Shown here piece by piece: positions 10,431 through 19,369 of a DNA stretch of 64,000 bases. This DNA comes from Peribolospora baueri (Eukaryota; Basidiomycota; Peribolosporomycetes; Peribolosporales; Peribolosporaceae), in NCBI GenBank assembly GCA_029717555.1, contig JAMDHS010000051.1, forward strand, positions 62,001 to 126,000, in the 5' to 3' direction. The number at the start of each line of letters is the position of its first letter. The first letter of the stretch is position 1. The position numbers were made by a program, and so were the translations under genes. Under the pieces are notes generated by a model that was given only the letters and a program-made list of their open reading frames with translations, had not been told where the DNA came from and did no database searches.

Positions 10431-10967
10431 GCAGAGCGACGCCATTTCGGGTGGAGATGGGCCGAAGCGCTCGGACAAGACATTAAAATGGTCCGTAGCT
10501 GGCGTCGCCGTGGGCGGTCTAGTGGCCGAAGAAGCGTCAAGTGAGGGTGTGTTGTGTGGTGAGCGGGGAGACGACAGCGGGAAACGACGAAGGGAGGTCG
10601 CAAGTCCGAGCCACGTCGTCTAGACTGCGATGATGGAGCTATGGCGTGCCCATGTCATATATAGTCCGTCGATGAACCCGTCGGATGTGTGAGCGGCCCG
10701 TCGTGGGTGTACGGTCACCTGCGTCGTCATCATTCACTGTCTGAGAACAATAGAAGAGAGGAAAGGCAGTGCCGGGGCCAGAGCCAACCGAACGAGACAT
10801 CGTCGATGGTTGTCGAGGGATGTGAAACCGGTTGACTCTCCACTGGCTGACCGATGCTGCGAGGATCAGGCTCAGGCAAATCGCCTGGTGAGCACATGAT
10901 GTTGAAGTGCTCTAGAGCATCGACAGCTTCTCCGTCACTGCCTCCTCTATTCTCCACGTATAGCGAC

Positions 10968-11592
10968 CGGGACCTGTGCCCCTCCGAACTTTGTGCAAAC
11001 GATCTGGGAGGTTAGACTGAAGATTGAGCACAACGATCAGCACAGTTTGGAGGCGGACGCTTCGCAGATCGATCCCAAGAAGCTTGCAGGACTTCGAGAG
11101 ATGCTGAATGGAGTTATTGAGGTGAGCTCGGGTCGGGCTCGAAGTTTAGGCGTGCTCCTCTATTAATAGCGATTTTTTTTTGCCTTGATCACGCGAACAG
11201 ATGAGCGAGAAGTGCCCTATATGTTTCGACACTCTGAAGGAGCCCGTGAGTTCAATTCAGGATGGGTTTTCGCCTGATCCACCAGGATCCTCCGTGCTCA
11301 TCCTGCGCACTTTGACCAGGTGCGCTCACAAGTTCTGCCCCGCCTGCATCGAAGAAGTGATCCGCGTCCAGTCGAAGGTGTGTACGGAGGCTGAGGACAA
11401 GAGTCTGCTGGTATGCATTTCACCGGCTGACATGCTTGCTTCTCATCGCCCTCCAAGTGCCCTATGGACCGCGGACGCCAATCTGCGAGTTCGTTAATAA
11501 GCCTCGCGCCTCTCTCGCCCAACGAGGCAAAAGCCGACGACGGCAGCGAAACGGGTGAAGAGGTGAAAAGCGTTGCAACTCGGAGCAACTGA
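10968..11592 (+). pseudogene. RING-finger fragment of a RAD5/RAD16-like SNF2 protein
   Basis: Three exons (about 10968-11121, 11201-11377, 11458-11592) read in phase: a helical lead-in WEVRLKIEHNDQHSLEADAS, then LREMLNGVIE, then a C3HC4-type RING with CPICFDTLKEP, RCAHKFCPACIEEVI and CPMDRG. A helical linker running into a RING is the layout found inside the helicase region of Rad5/HLTF and Rad16 proteins. No SNF2 motors are present on either side, and the frame stops 45 codons after the last exon begins. The last metal-ligand position is Asp rather than Cys. I read it as a remnant, though a small stand-alone RING gene cannot be excluded. Confidence 0.5.
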
Positions 11593-12269
11593 AATGAGAC
11601 CCGCCCAGAATCCCTTTCATTATGAGGACTCGATGAAAAAGGTTTCGTCGTAGATTTGAATCATTATAACGGAACACATGTAAGACCTCGATCGAGCGAA
11701 TGTCCTTAAACGATACCTTGCCCTGTGAGAAGAGAGAAATGCGGAGAAATGTGATTCTCAGCGTTGGACGGTGGGGGGGAATGGTCCGCGTCCAAGAAGG
11801 GGGGCCAGAGACGAGGGATGGCATTCCTCACCCGGGGCAAAGTCGAGTCGGCGGATGGCGTTTACCGTGGCTATAGTGGAAGCTGCTTGCTGCTCCTTTT
11901 TAGTTTTTTGTGATGTGATGTTACCAATTGCTGGAGTTTTGGTTTTCTTTGCTTCAAGGTCAGTTCCGGTGGCACGGGTTGCCCCATCTTCTCCGCCAGG
12001 AAATTTGCTCCATTTGGCCGGGGTCTCTAGCCTTTTTCGCCGTGCTCGAGAATGACACCCCTCGTCAAAGGGGAGACCGCGGCCAAGATGACACCCCCTG
12101 TCAAAAGAGGGTGACCACAAAACTAACTTCCACTGCTGGTCCCCTTGTGAGGCCTTCTGAGCAGCAAGTTCCTCCTCCAGCTCCTTGATGCCGTTCGAGT
12201 ATTTGGTAGTTTATCGGACCAGCTGTGCGCCTAGCCCTGAATCGGCGGGACTCGATTGGTTCAGGACCC
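11593..12269. other. No supported gene; junction zone beside the PKC fragment
   Basis: Both strands have open frames (for example 11758-12120 on the minus strand) but no recognisable family. A minus-strand stretch near 12100-12180 reads GIKELEEELAAQKASQGDQQ, a possible coiled-coil exon of unknown origin. Two near-identical 25-bp units built on TGACACCCC(C/T) and GTCAAA sit at about 12052-12110. Confidence 0.4.
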
Positions 12270-13574
12270 TTAATGGTGAATAGATAGCATTTCCCACTTG
12301 AAGAAGTACCCCGAATGCCCTGGAGGCCCTCCGTGTGTGGAGCCTGGATAGTCAGGTCGGGGCATTCCTGAGCCCTCCATCTTGTCTGCCGAAACCCATC
12401 CGGATGCACCCAACTCGGTCTCGACCTTCTTGCGACGCATCTCCTCTGCGATGTTGGAGATGCGCACCCAAAGCATACCGATAGGCGTCGGGCGGTCTCC
12501 AGACTTGTCGTATACAGTAAGCTCGATCTCGTTGGCCTTGTCGATGTCGATCGAAAATGACTCGTCGAGCCATCTATCGTTCCGACTAGCCTTGGTTCTG
12601 GCCTTGACCGCATCTTCCACTTTGACGATGACAAAGGTCTCCGGGCCTCGGGAGAATCGTGAACTTGCGGCGTGGTCGACATCTTTCACGGCATGGATTC
12701 GCATGGTTAAGAGACCGGTTAGCGGCTTGCGCATGTTCGGACTGCTGAGCGATTCGTCTATTTGGGGGTCAGTTACTCGTGGTTATACCATTCGACATGA
12801 CATCCATACCATCCGGCGCATCAGTAGACTCAATGTCGACGTGGAGATCCTCATATCGCTTGAGAGCCTGCTTCAGGAGCTGGATCTTCTGGTTACTCTC
12901 GATGCGACGGCCCTCGGCATCCGCACGGCTCTTCCTGTCGCCTTCATCCTGATACAAGCGAACCATCTTCTCAATACCAGCCTTGTATTGTTTCTCGACG
13001 CTCAGCTTGAACTCGAGCTGGGACAGCATGAGCTGAATCTTGGGGCCGAGGTAGGGCGTGTCATATTTGATCAAATCTGCAATTCAGCCAGTCATGTTAG
13101 CAAATAACCCCTTCTCCATAATTTCCATGGAATGCAGGTAAATAACGCACCCAACTTTGTATAATTCGGCCTCGCCTTGGGGATAGGAGCATAAGGCCGC
13201 GGATCCGAGTATGGCGCGCCAGAAGGCATACTGCCCGTGCTTCCCTGAGGGTACCCATAGCCATCGCCGTATTTCCCACCGGCACCGGGATAGTCCTTCG
13301 GGGGCGGCGCGGGAGCGTTCCCACCGGCACCGGGCCCGCGGCGCTGGCCTGTAGGCGAGCCGCCACCTTCCTGTTCCATGCGACGGATCTGCGGCTCCTG
13401 CATCTTCTCCTCGAGGTAGGCAATATTTTTCCAGCCATCGCGGATGTTCGCGTCGACTCGCTGCTGCACGAGCGGGTTGTCGGTCGACTGCCGCATGTTG
13501 CTCGCCGCGGCGATCAGGGCCTTCTCCCGCTCGATCTTTTTATAGACCGCGGCAATAGGGTCGTCGCTGTCCAT
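12270..13574 (-). CDS. PKC1: Protein kinase C, N-terminal fragment only (HR1-C2)
   Basis: The beginning of a fungal PKC, the Rho1 effector at the top of the cell-wall integrity pathway. Exons 13574-13151, 13076-12810 and 12757 onward join in phase. [20 protein letters not shown] opens the first HR1 coiled coil; [20 protein letters not shown] opens the second; [20 protein letters not shown] to [18 protein letters not shown] is the C2-like domain, ending [10 protein letters not shown]. The frame then stops at 12270 about 30 residues later. The C1 zinc fingers and kinase domain, some 700 residues, are absent from the window. The wording matches my memory of Aspergillus/Penicillium PkcA far better than basidiomycete Pkc1. 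It can have no kinase activity as it stands. Confidence 0.85.
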
Positions 13575-14340
13575 GGTGGTGGTGGTGTTGTTTTTTTGGG
13601 GTGGTGGTGGTGAGGGTAGGAAGGGATGTGGTTGAAGCGAAAGTGGTTATCGCGGAGTCTGTGTTTCTCCGTCTCTCGCTCGTGTTGTTGACAGTGTGGA
13701 GGGGGAAAAGGTGAGACACCCGGGAAACTTTCGAGGGAGTGGGCAGGCGGTGGTGGGAGTGTGGGATCCAAGTGTTTCAGGCGTCAAGGGCGCCGTTACC
13801 GCCTGGCAGATGAGATCATCAGCGATGGAGATGAAGATGATGGAGAGAAAAAGAGAGAGGGAAGAAGAGAAGAGAAGAGAGAGAGAAAGGGAGGGGGAAG
13901 TGTAGTGTGGCCTGGCTATCGATAAGCCCCGACACGAAAACACAAAGTCACCGACAACTAAACTGAACTCGCGAGGATATCCCTTGCCGCGTGCATGGAG
14001 GGGTGGTCTTGTAGGATCTCCAGATATCTAGCCGAGTCTAGCAGTGCTGTGCATTCTTGATGCGAGCGAACAGTCTGTTGAGATACTACGGACTCAATAC
14101 GACACTCGGTGGGTAACTAAACACACCTCGACTCGTGATGTCACCAAGGCTAGACCCGACAATGCCATTATATTCATGATTGTTGGCTAGGGACTATGGA
14201 GTAATTCGATTTACCGGACAGACCTACATGCAGAGACCCTGAATGCCATATGCGAGCCTGCCCTCACCTAACTATGCCCACAACATATTGTACCGAAAGG
14301 GTATGTTGGCGAGCGACACGACAACCACCACAACCACCCC
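13575..14340. other. Intergenic between PKC fragment and MFS gene
   Basis: 766 bp upstream of the PKC start. It contains GGTGGT-type and GAGA-rich low-complexity tracts close to the start, as in a 5' leader. No gene seen. Confidence 0.5.
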
Positions 14341-15825
14341 TTACTCGGATCGCTTGGAAATCTTTGGCAGCAGAAGCCAACTGGTAGCCATCACTCCGTA
14401 CAATCCAATACAGATCGGGTGCAGGACCATAGTGCCCACATTCTGCGCCAGCAGACCCGTCAAGAATGGCGACACGGCACCGCCGCTGCTGCCGAGGGCG
14501 CTGACAAAGCTCAGGCTGGACATGTGCATGCTCCGGGGGAGCAGCTTAGTAAAAACCGTCGTGGCGCAGGGATAGACGGGCCCCAGGAGCAGGCCGAGGA
14601 TGGCGACGGAGACGGCATCGCCGATCACGTTGGGGATGAGCCAGGCCATCAGCTGGAAGGCGACGGCGGCAGCCACCATGATCACGACGGCGATCTTCTC
14701 GCCAATTTTGTGTGCCGGGTGCGTCAACACGAACCGGCCGGCCGTGATGCCTGCCCAGAAACCCGCGCTCACGTAGCCGACGTGCTTCGGGTCGCCGTGG
14801 CGGTAGCTGATTAGGAAGGAAACGACCCAGCCGGAGACGGAGACCTCGGCGCCTTGGTAGGCGAAGATGAATAGCGCCCCGAGCAGCGTGGTGCCGTTCT
14901 TGATGGATTTCAGGACGACCTGCAGCCGAGTCAGAGGCTCGCCATTGGCACCTTCGGGACGGGAGGCTGTGGGCTGAAGTGCCATCTGCGGCTCGATTGG
15001 GGTGTCTTCTTCGTAGTTGTAGAATGACCACGCGGAAAAGAGCAGATTGACTGCGGCGATGGCCAGGGCGATACCGTAGAAGAACGACCAGCGAATCCCG
15101 CTCGACACCATGGCCGTTGCAAACAACGGCGCCACGGTGCCTCCAATCCCATAGGAGCCATGCATACACCCCAGTGCCGTAGTGAAATTAGAGAGATTGG
15201 CACAGAAGACATTGCTGAGAGCCAGGTTGAAGGCCTGGCCGAAGCCCAACAAGAGGAAACTGGCCACCACTGCAGGGAAGGGCGGCTGGCAGACGATAAT
15301 CACGTATGCAGTCACGGAAAGGGACAGAGCCAGCGCATAACTTCGCGAGCGGCCGAGTTTGCTCTCGATGGTGTGTGTGAGCGGTGCGGCGAGGATAAAG
15401 CCTAGGGCATTGGTCACGAAGATGAGCGCGACCACGGCATATCCGATGCTGTAGTGCCGTTCCATGTATGGAATCAGAGCACCGGGGGCACTGTCATTCA
15501 TGCCATTCCCGAACTGGACCAGACAGCAGCTCAGTAGCCGCCATTTGGTCTTTGGTGGCGGTGCAGTGCGGTCAGCAGCAAATGTGGTGGTTGTATCTTC
15601 GTCTTGGATGGGTGTTGGTAGACGGTTCTCCAGCACGCTGGGAGTTGGCGTCGAAGACGACTGTTCTTGAGTCACTCGTGCGGAAGTGTTTGGTTGAAGT
15701 TCATTCAACTCATAGTCTGATGGCGCTGGGGCAGCACCTTCCTTGTCCTTGCGTACTGCAGCTGGTGGACTGGCCAGTTGGGCAGAGCTCTCGATTTCGA
15801 AGAGGGTGCCGAGAGAGGCGGCCAT
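14341..15825 (-). CDS. Major facilitator superfamily transporter, intronless
   Basis: Plasma- or internal-membrane transporter of 494 residues in one exon. A hydrophilic N-terminal tail of about 95 residues rich in Ser, Thr and Pro precedes twelve hydrophobic segments. FGNGMNDSAPGALIPYMERH at the first helix, SKLGRSRSYALAL in the loop between helices 2 and 3, LGFGQAFNLALSN, and a central loop at about residues 275-305 fit the FHS/fucose-permease-like branch, which in fungi includes Bsc6-type proteins. The second half has YQGAEVSVSGWVVSFL and GFWAGITAGRFVLTHPAHKI. The substrate cannot be read from sequence. The gene is divergent from the eIF1AD-like gene, 196 bp apart. Confidence 0.85.
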   Translation of the reverse strand: MAASLGTLFEIESSAQLASPPAAVRKDKEGAAPAPSDYELNELQPNTSARVTQEQSSSTPTPSVLENRLPTPIQDEDTTTTFAADRTAPPPKTKWRLLSCCLVQFGNGMNDSAPGALIPYMERHYSIGYAVVALIFVTNALGFILAAPLTHTIESKLGRSRSYALALSLSVTAYVIIVCQPPFPAVVASFLLLGFGQAFNLALSNVFCANLSNFTTALGCMHGSYGIGGTVAPLFATAMVSSGIRWSFFYGIALAIAAVNLLFSAWSFYNYEEDTPIEPQMALQPTASRPEGANGEPLTRLQVVLKSIKNGTTLLGALFIFAYQGAEVSVSGWVVSFLISYRHGDPKHVGYVSAGFWAGITAGRFVLTHPAHKIGEKIAVVIMVAAAVAFQLMAWLIPNVIGDAVSVAILGLLLGPVYPCATTVFTKLLPRSMHMSSLSFVSALGSSGGAVSPFLTGLLAQNVGTMVLHPICIGLYGVMATSWLLLPKISKRSE

Positions 15826-16021
15826 TCTGTCGAAATATATGTTTCTGGATTGATGTTGAAGTTCATTTCTAGACAGGAATCCAGATTCCGAGCCCTAATT
15901 CATGGTTTGTCGTCGATCTGGGGATTCCTTTTGCCCCACCGATCTACGGATTTTTTTTTCTTCCATTATTATTTTACTATCCACGATATTCTTTACGACA
16001 TTATTCTCGATATTATTCACG

Positions 16022-16516
16022 ATGGGCCCCCCGCGTCGCAAAGTGCTAGCCACAGCTGAAGAAACCCTCACACCCCCAGACTCCCTAGCCACCAACCAGC
16101 AGATCGCGCGCGCGATCAAGGCAACCGGCAACAACATCTACCTAGTCGAGCAGCCCTGCAAAACACAGTGTCTTGTGGAGCTGCCCGGGCGCTTCCGGTC
16201 AACCATCTGGATCAAACGCGGCTCGTACGTCGTGATCGATACCACGGCGCAGGATGAGCGCGACAACAAGATTGGCGGGGAGATTGTGAATATTGTGCGC
16301 GATGAGAAGGCGTGGCGGAAGGCGGCTTTTTGGTATTCCCTCCCCCCTTCCATTCAATTCAATTTCTTGTGGAGGATCATATATTGACAAATATTTGTCT
16401 TTTTCAGGCCGAAGGAGTTTGTGAAGCAGCCCGTCGTCGCTGCAATTGACTCGGACGATGAAGACGAATCGCGAGTCGGCCAGATGCCGCCCTCTGACGA
16501 TGAGTCGGATGCGTGA
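16022..16516 (+). CDS. eIF1A-domain (S1/OB) protein, eIF1AD-like
   Basis: Small nucleic-acid-binding protein with an S1-like OB fold related to translation factor eIF1A; the animal relative eIF1AD is nuclear and assists late 40S maturation. Two exons, 16022-16332 and 16408-16516, give 139 residues. MGPPRRKVLATAEETLTPPD is the usual start; GNNIYLVE, LVELPGRFRSTIWIKRGSYV and GGEIVNIVRDEKAWRK make the OB fold; the tail is acidic (DSDDEDES and SDDESDA). An in-frame ATG upstream at 15902 would add a hydrophobic stretch and is less likely. The gene converges on ALG3, with 70 bp between their stops. Confidence 0.85.
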
Positions 16517-16586
16517 ATCTAATATCTACGGATATGTTTCACCAGAGCAACGGTTTGAGATGTCTGGAATATGCCACTGGGTTTTT

Positions 16587-17940
16587 TTATTGGATGCGCT
16601 CTTTCCGAGGACCACTATTATCTACCTCGCTCGACCCATTCAACCACACCCCCAACACCTGGACACCGAGCGACAACACTACAACCGCCGAACTCGCGTT
16701 GCTGCTGGGGTAAACATTCCAAGCCCACTCCTGCAGTGCCCAGACGACATACACAAGAACCGGGTGGAGGCCTGTCCGCCAAAGCAGAAACGGGGTGGCC
16801 CATGACAAATAGGCGAAGAACTGGTAGTGCAGGGACCGGGCACAGAGCAAGCCGATGGCTAGCGAGCTCAGTGTGACGGTCATAATGAAGGATTTGGAGA
16901 GGGCGATTGGTTGCTGGCGGCCTTGGAGAAGGCCCTGCGCCCAGCGGAACACATTATTGGTGCCGGAGGGTCTTACCCAGGTGGCGGAGAAGATAGCCAG
17001 CAGGGAGACGTGGAGGACCAGCAAGGCTAGAGAGAATTCTTTCGAGAGAAATGTGTCTTCGCCGACGAATCGCCAATTCACCGTCCATTTGAACAAGAAT
17101 TGTCTGGAGAGCTCGAACGCGCGCGAGAGATAGCCTGTAGGATTGGCTTGGAGGAATGGCACCGCGAGCAGGACCTGCAATAATGCCTCATCAGTCATTT
17201 GTACACCTAGACATATTTCCGCACTACACCAACCTGGATCAGAACTGCCATAGTCCCCAACGCGACACTGCGCGTCAACCCCAGACTGAGCAGCGTGAGG
17301 ACCGCAATAGCTGGCACGAGCAGAACCAGCGTCATCTTGACCGCCACGCCGGCAGACCACACCGCAACGCCAGCGGTCCACTTGCGCTTCTGACAGAGAT
17401 AGATAGCCAACCACATAGCGAACGCGGCGACACCATCATTGAACAAGCGCAGCACGAAGATGCTGTGCAGGCGTTTGGACAGGACGAGCAGCGGGAACAG
17501 GTACGGCGGCGCACCGGAGTGTCTGTAGCAACCCAACACGACGACCAGAGTCGCCAGATACAGCCCCGCGAACAGAATCTGGCCAACCAGGATATCGCGC
17601 CCTTCATCGGTGAGATGGTAGAGGAGCGTGTAGATGTAGACGTGGGCGGCGGGGTAGACGAGTGGGCCGGTCGAGCCTTTGATCAGGGTGTAGTCGCGTT
17701 CTCCAGAGATGTAGAGCGAGACCTGCTGCATGTAGGTTGTCCAGTCAATCTCGGTGTCTAGAGTGCTGTGGTCAGTTTGGTTGAACGGGACATTTGTTGT
17801 TGTCGAGATGCGGGCTCACAGGAGATCTTCCAGATGACCAGCGCGCACAGGGCTGCATCGCCGAGGAGCAGCAGAGGGGCCATCCATTTTGTATGTCGTG
17901 GATTGGTGAGGATGTCGACTAGGAGGTCGGGCAGGGCCAT
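16587..17940 (-). CDS. ALG3: Dol-P-Man:Man5GlcNAc2-PP-Dol alpha-1,3-mannosyltransferase
   Basis: ER membrane enzyme that adds the first lumenal mannose to the N-glycan precursor. Exons 17940-17820, 17757-17234 and 17174-16587 give 410 residues. Family landmarks: [20 protein letters not shown] near residue 41, [71 protein letters not shown] and [19 protein letters not shown]. About ten hydrophobic segments are spread along the chain. Length and order match the family, so the gene looks intact, unlike the PKC at the other end of the island. Confidence 0.93.
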
Positions 17941-18891
17941 GGCGAGGTGGCTAGAGGGAGGTATATGAGGTCCCGCCCCCTCACATCTCCTTTAGTATAG
18001 GTTACGTAAGATCCTTAGTCGCCATTGGTTGACGTGAAGTATGAAAGGGCGGAGTTAGAACTACCTTACAAGTCAGGACCTCCTAGGGAGTGGACATGAA
18101 TATATAATATAATAATAACCATAATCATAATAAACACTGCTGATCCGGCCAACCCCGCGGATCCCGCTGAGGTACGATCTCTATCTTGTGTCATCTCGGC
18201 GTTGAGCAGGTACTGCCTTGCTTCCCTCGTGGAATAGGTTTTGGCGCATTACTCGCACTTGAACTTCTGGTCTAGCAAAGGGGTGCCTTTGCAGATCTTT
18301 CGGTGTCTAGTTAGGGCAGCAAACCAGAGTGATGTGTATGGGCATTGTCCATTGCCACAGTGAAAGACAAATTGGGTCGATGCGTCCTTACTCGTACCCT
18401 CGAGTGCAGCGCTATTCTTGAGCAAATTTGAATTCCACCCACAGGGATCCTTGGATAGACGCGGATTGGTGGGATGGAATCCACAGGCCCAAATCGAGAC
18501 AAGGGGCTGAAATGGAAGAGAACTAGACAGATGGAAGATCCCACTGCTGGCAGCCGTATCGGGACCAGGCTGGCAGTGGTTTGACGGATGAAAACAGTGA
18601 TACTATTCAGAAAGTGATGGGAATTGATCCAGTTGAATTGGTAATGAGGATGGATGCTAAAACGACGTCAATGTTTACTACAAAGGGTAACGATTTCAAA
18701 GGAAAACGAGTACAACAATATCATCACTACAAAGCGATAGCGTTTACGAGACTCGTGGAAACGAACAAACCGTGAGCTTTACAAGATTTCGCGTGAAGGA
18801 GTAATACAAACAATGCCGCCAACTGCAGTTGCTCCGCCAACTCCGCCAAAACCCGCATATCATCGCACTCACAACGATAGTAAATAAGTCG
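17941..18891. other. Intergenic, AT-richer; likely right edge of the island
   Basis: 950 bp between ALG3 and the first tRNA. It includes a run of AATATA/AATAATAA around 18100-18140 and one open AT-rich frame at 18581-18775. No recognisable gene. Confidence 0.45.
18581..18775 (+). CDS. Unrecognised small open frame with AT-rich codons
   Basis: 64 codons beginning MTDENSDTIQKVMGIDPVEL and ending AFTRLVETNKP. The codons favour A and T at the third position, unlike every gene around it. The frame stops at TGA inside CCGTGAGC, which could equally be a 5' splice site, so this might be one exon of a longer, lost gene. It resembles no family I can name. No promoter or acceptor site is evident. Confidence 0.22.
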   Translation: MTDENSDTIQKVMGIDPVELVMRMDAKTTSMFTTKGNDFKGKRVQQYHHYKAIAFTRLVETNKP

Positions 18892-18988
18892 GACCCTATA
18901 GCTCAGTTGGTAGAGCGTACGACTCCAGATTGCGCCTCGGATTCAGGAGTGCATCGTAAGGTCATCCGTTCAAGTCGGGTTGGGGTCA
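18892..18988 (+). tRNA. tRNA-Trp (CCA), with intron
   Basis: Acceptor stem GACCCTA pairs with TGGGGTC; the D arm is GCTCAGTTGGTAGAGC; the anticodon stem TACGA/TCGTA closes a loop carrying CCA at 18925-18927; the T arm is ATCCG TTCAAGT CGGGT. A 24-nt intron at 18929-18952 sits one base after the anticodon, the standard place. The mature length is 73. A poly-T terminator follows. Confidence 0.93.
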
Positions 18989-19070
18989 TTTTTTCTTCTT
19001 TTTTTCTTTCCTCCAAGCTGAAGAGGGAACGAGGGACTGGTGCTGCGGTCACCTAATTCTTTTGTCACGT

Positions 19071-19167
19071 GACCCTATAGCTCAGTTGGTAGAGCGTACG
19101 ACTCCAGATTCCGCCTCGGATTCAGGAGTGCATCGTAAGGTCATCTGTTCAAGTCGGGTTGGGGTCA
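19071..19167 (+). tRNA. tRNA-Trp (CCA), second tandem copy
   Basis: Same fold as the copy 179 bp upstream, with anticodon CCA at 19104-19106 and an intron at 19108-19131. Two substitutions are seen: one in the intron, and one in the T stem that keeps pairing as G-T. A T-run follows. Confidence 0.92.
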
Positions 19168-19297
19168 TTTTTTTTTCTTTTTTCCTTTCCTCCAAGCTGA
19201 AGAGAGGGAACGAGGGACTGGCGCTGCGGTCACCTAATTCTTTTGTCACGTGCAAAGCTGCTGTAATCATCACGTATGGAAGCGCCACTATTGTCAC

Positions 19298-19324
19298 TCG
19301 TCCGTTCAAGTCGGGCTGGGGTCA
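19298..19324 (+). pseudogene. tRNA-Trp 3'-end fragment
   Basis: CGTCCGTTCAAGTCGGGCTGGGGTCA with a T-run reproduces the T arm, acceptor 3' strand and terminator of the two full copies. The 5' half is missing. Confidence 0.7.
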
Positions 19325-19369
19325 TTTTTTTCTGCGCCTTTTTTTTTCCCTGCCGAAGGCTCGTTGTCG

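Larger units (their letters stand above)
9513..10960 (-). repeat. Right arm (copy C) of the large inverted repeat
   Basis: Reverse-strand counterpart of 8470-9510 and longer at its outer, promoter side. It includes a clear TATA box and the 5' exons that copy B lacks. Its outer end runs up to the RING fragment at about 10968. Confidence 0.72.
12300..17990. other. Ascomycete-like island (truncated PKC, MFS, eIF1AD, ALG3)
   Basis: Four adjacent genes share traits that their neighbours lack: zero to two introns each, less extreme GC at silent sites, and protein wording typical of filamentous ascomycetes. The left edge lies inside the PKC gene near 12310. The right edge falls somewhere between the ALG3 start (17940) and the tRNA-Trp genes (18892). 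It could be horizontal transfer, an introgressed fragment, or a chimeric assembly. Confidence 0.6.
18892..19250 (+). repeat. 179-bp tandem duplication carrying tRNA-Trp
   Basis: Units 18892-19070 and 19071-19249 include the tRNA plus the same 3' flank (T-run, CCTCCAAGCTGAAGAG, CACCTAATTCTTTTGTCACG). A third, partial unit carrying only the tRNA 3' end follows at 19298. Confidence 0.88.
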
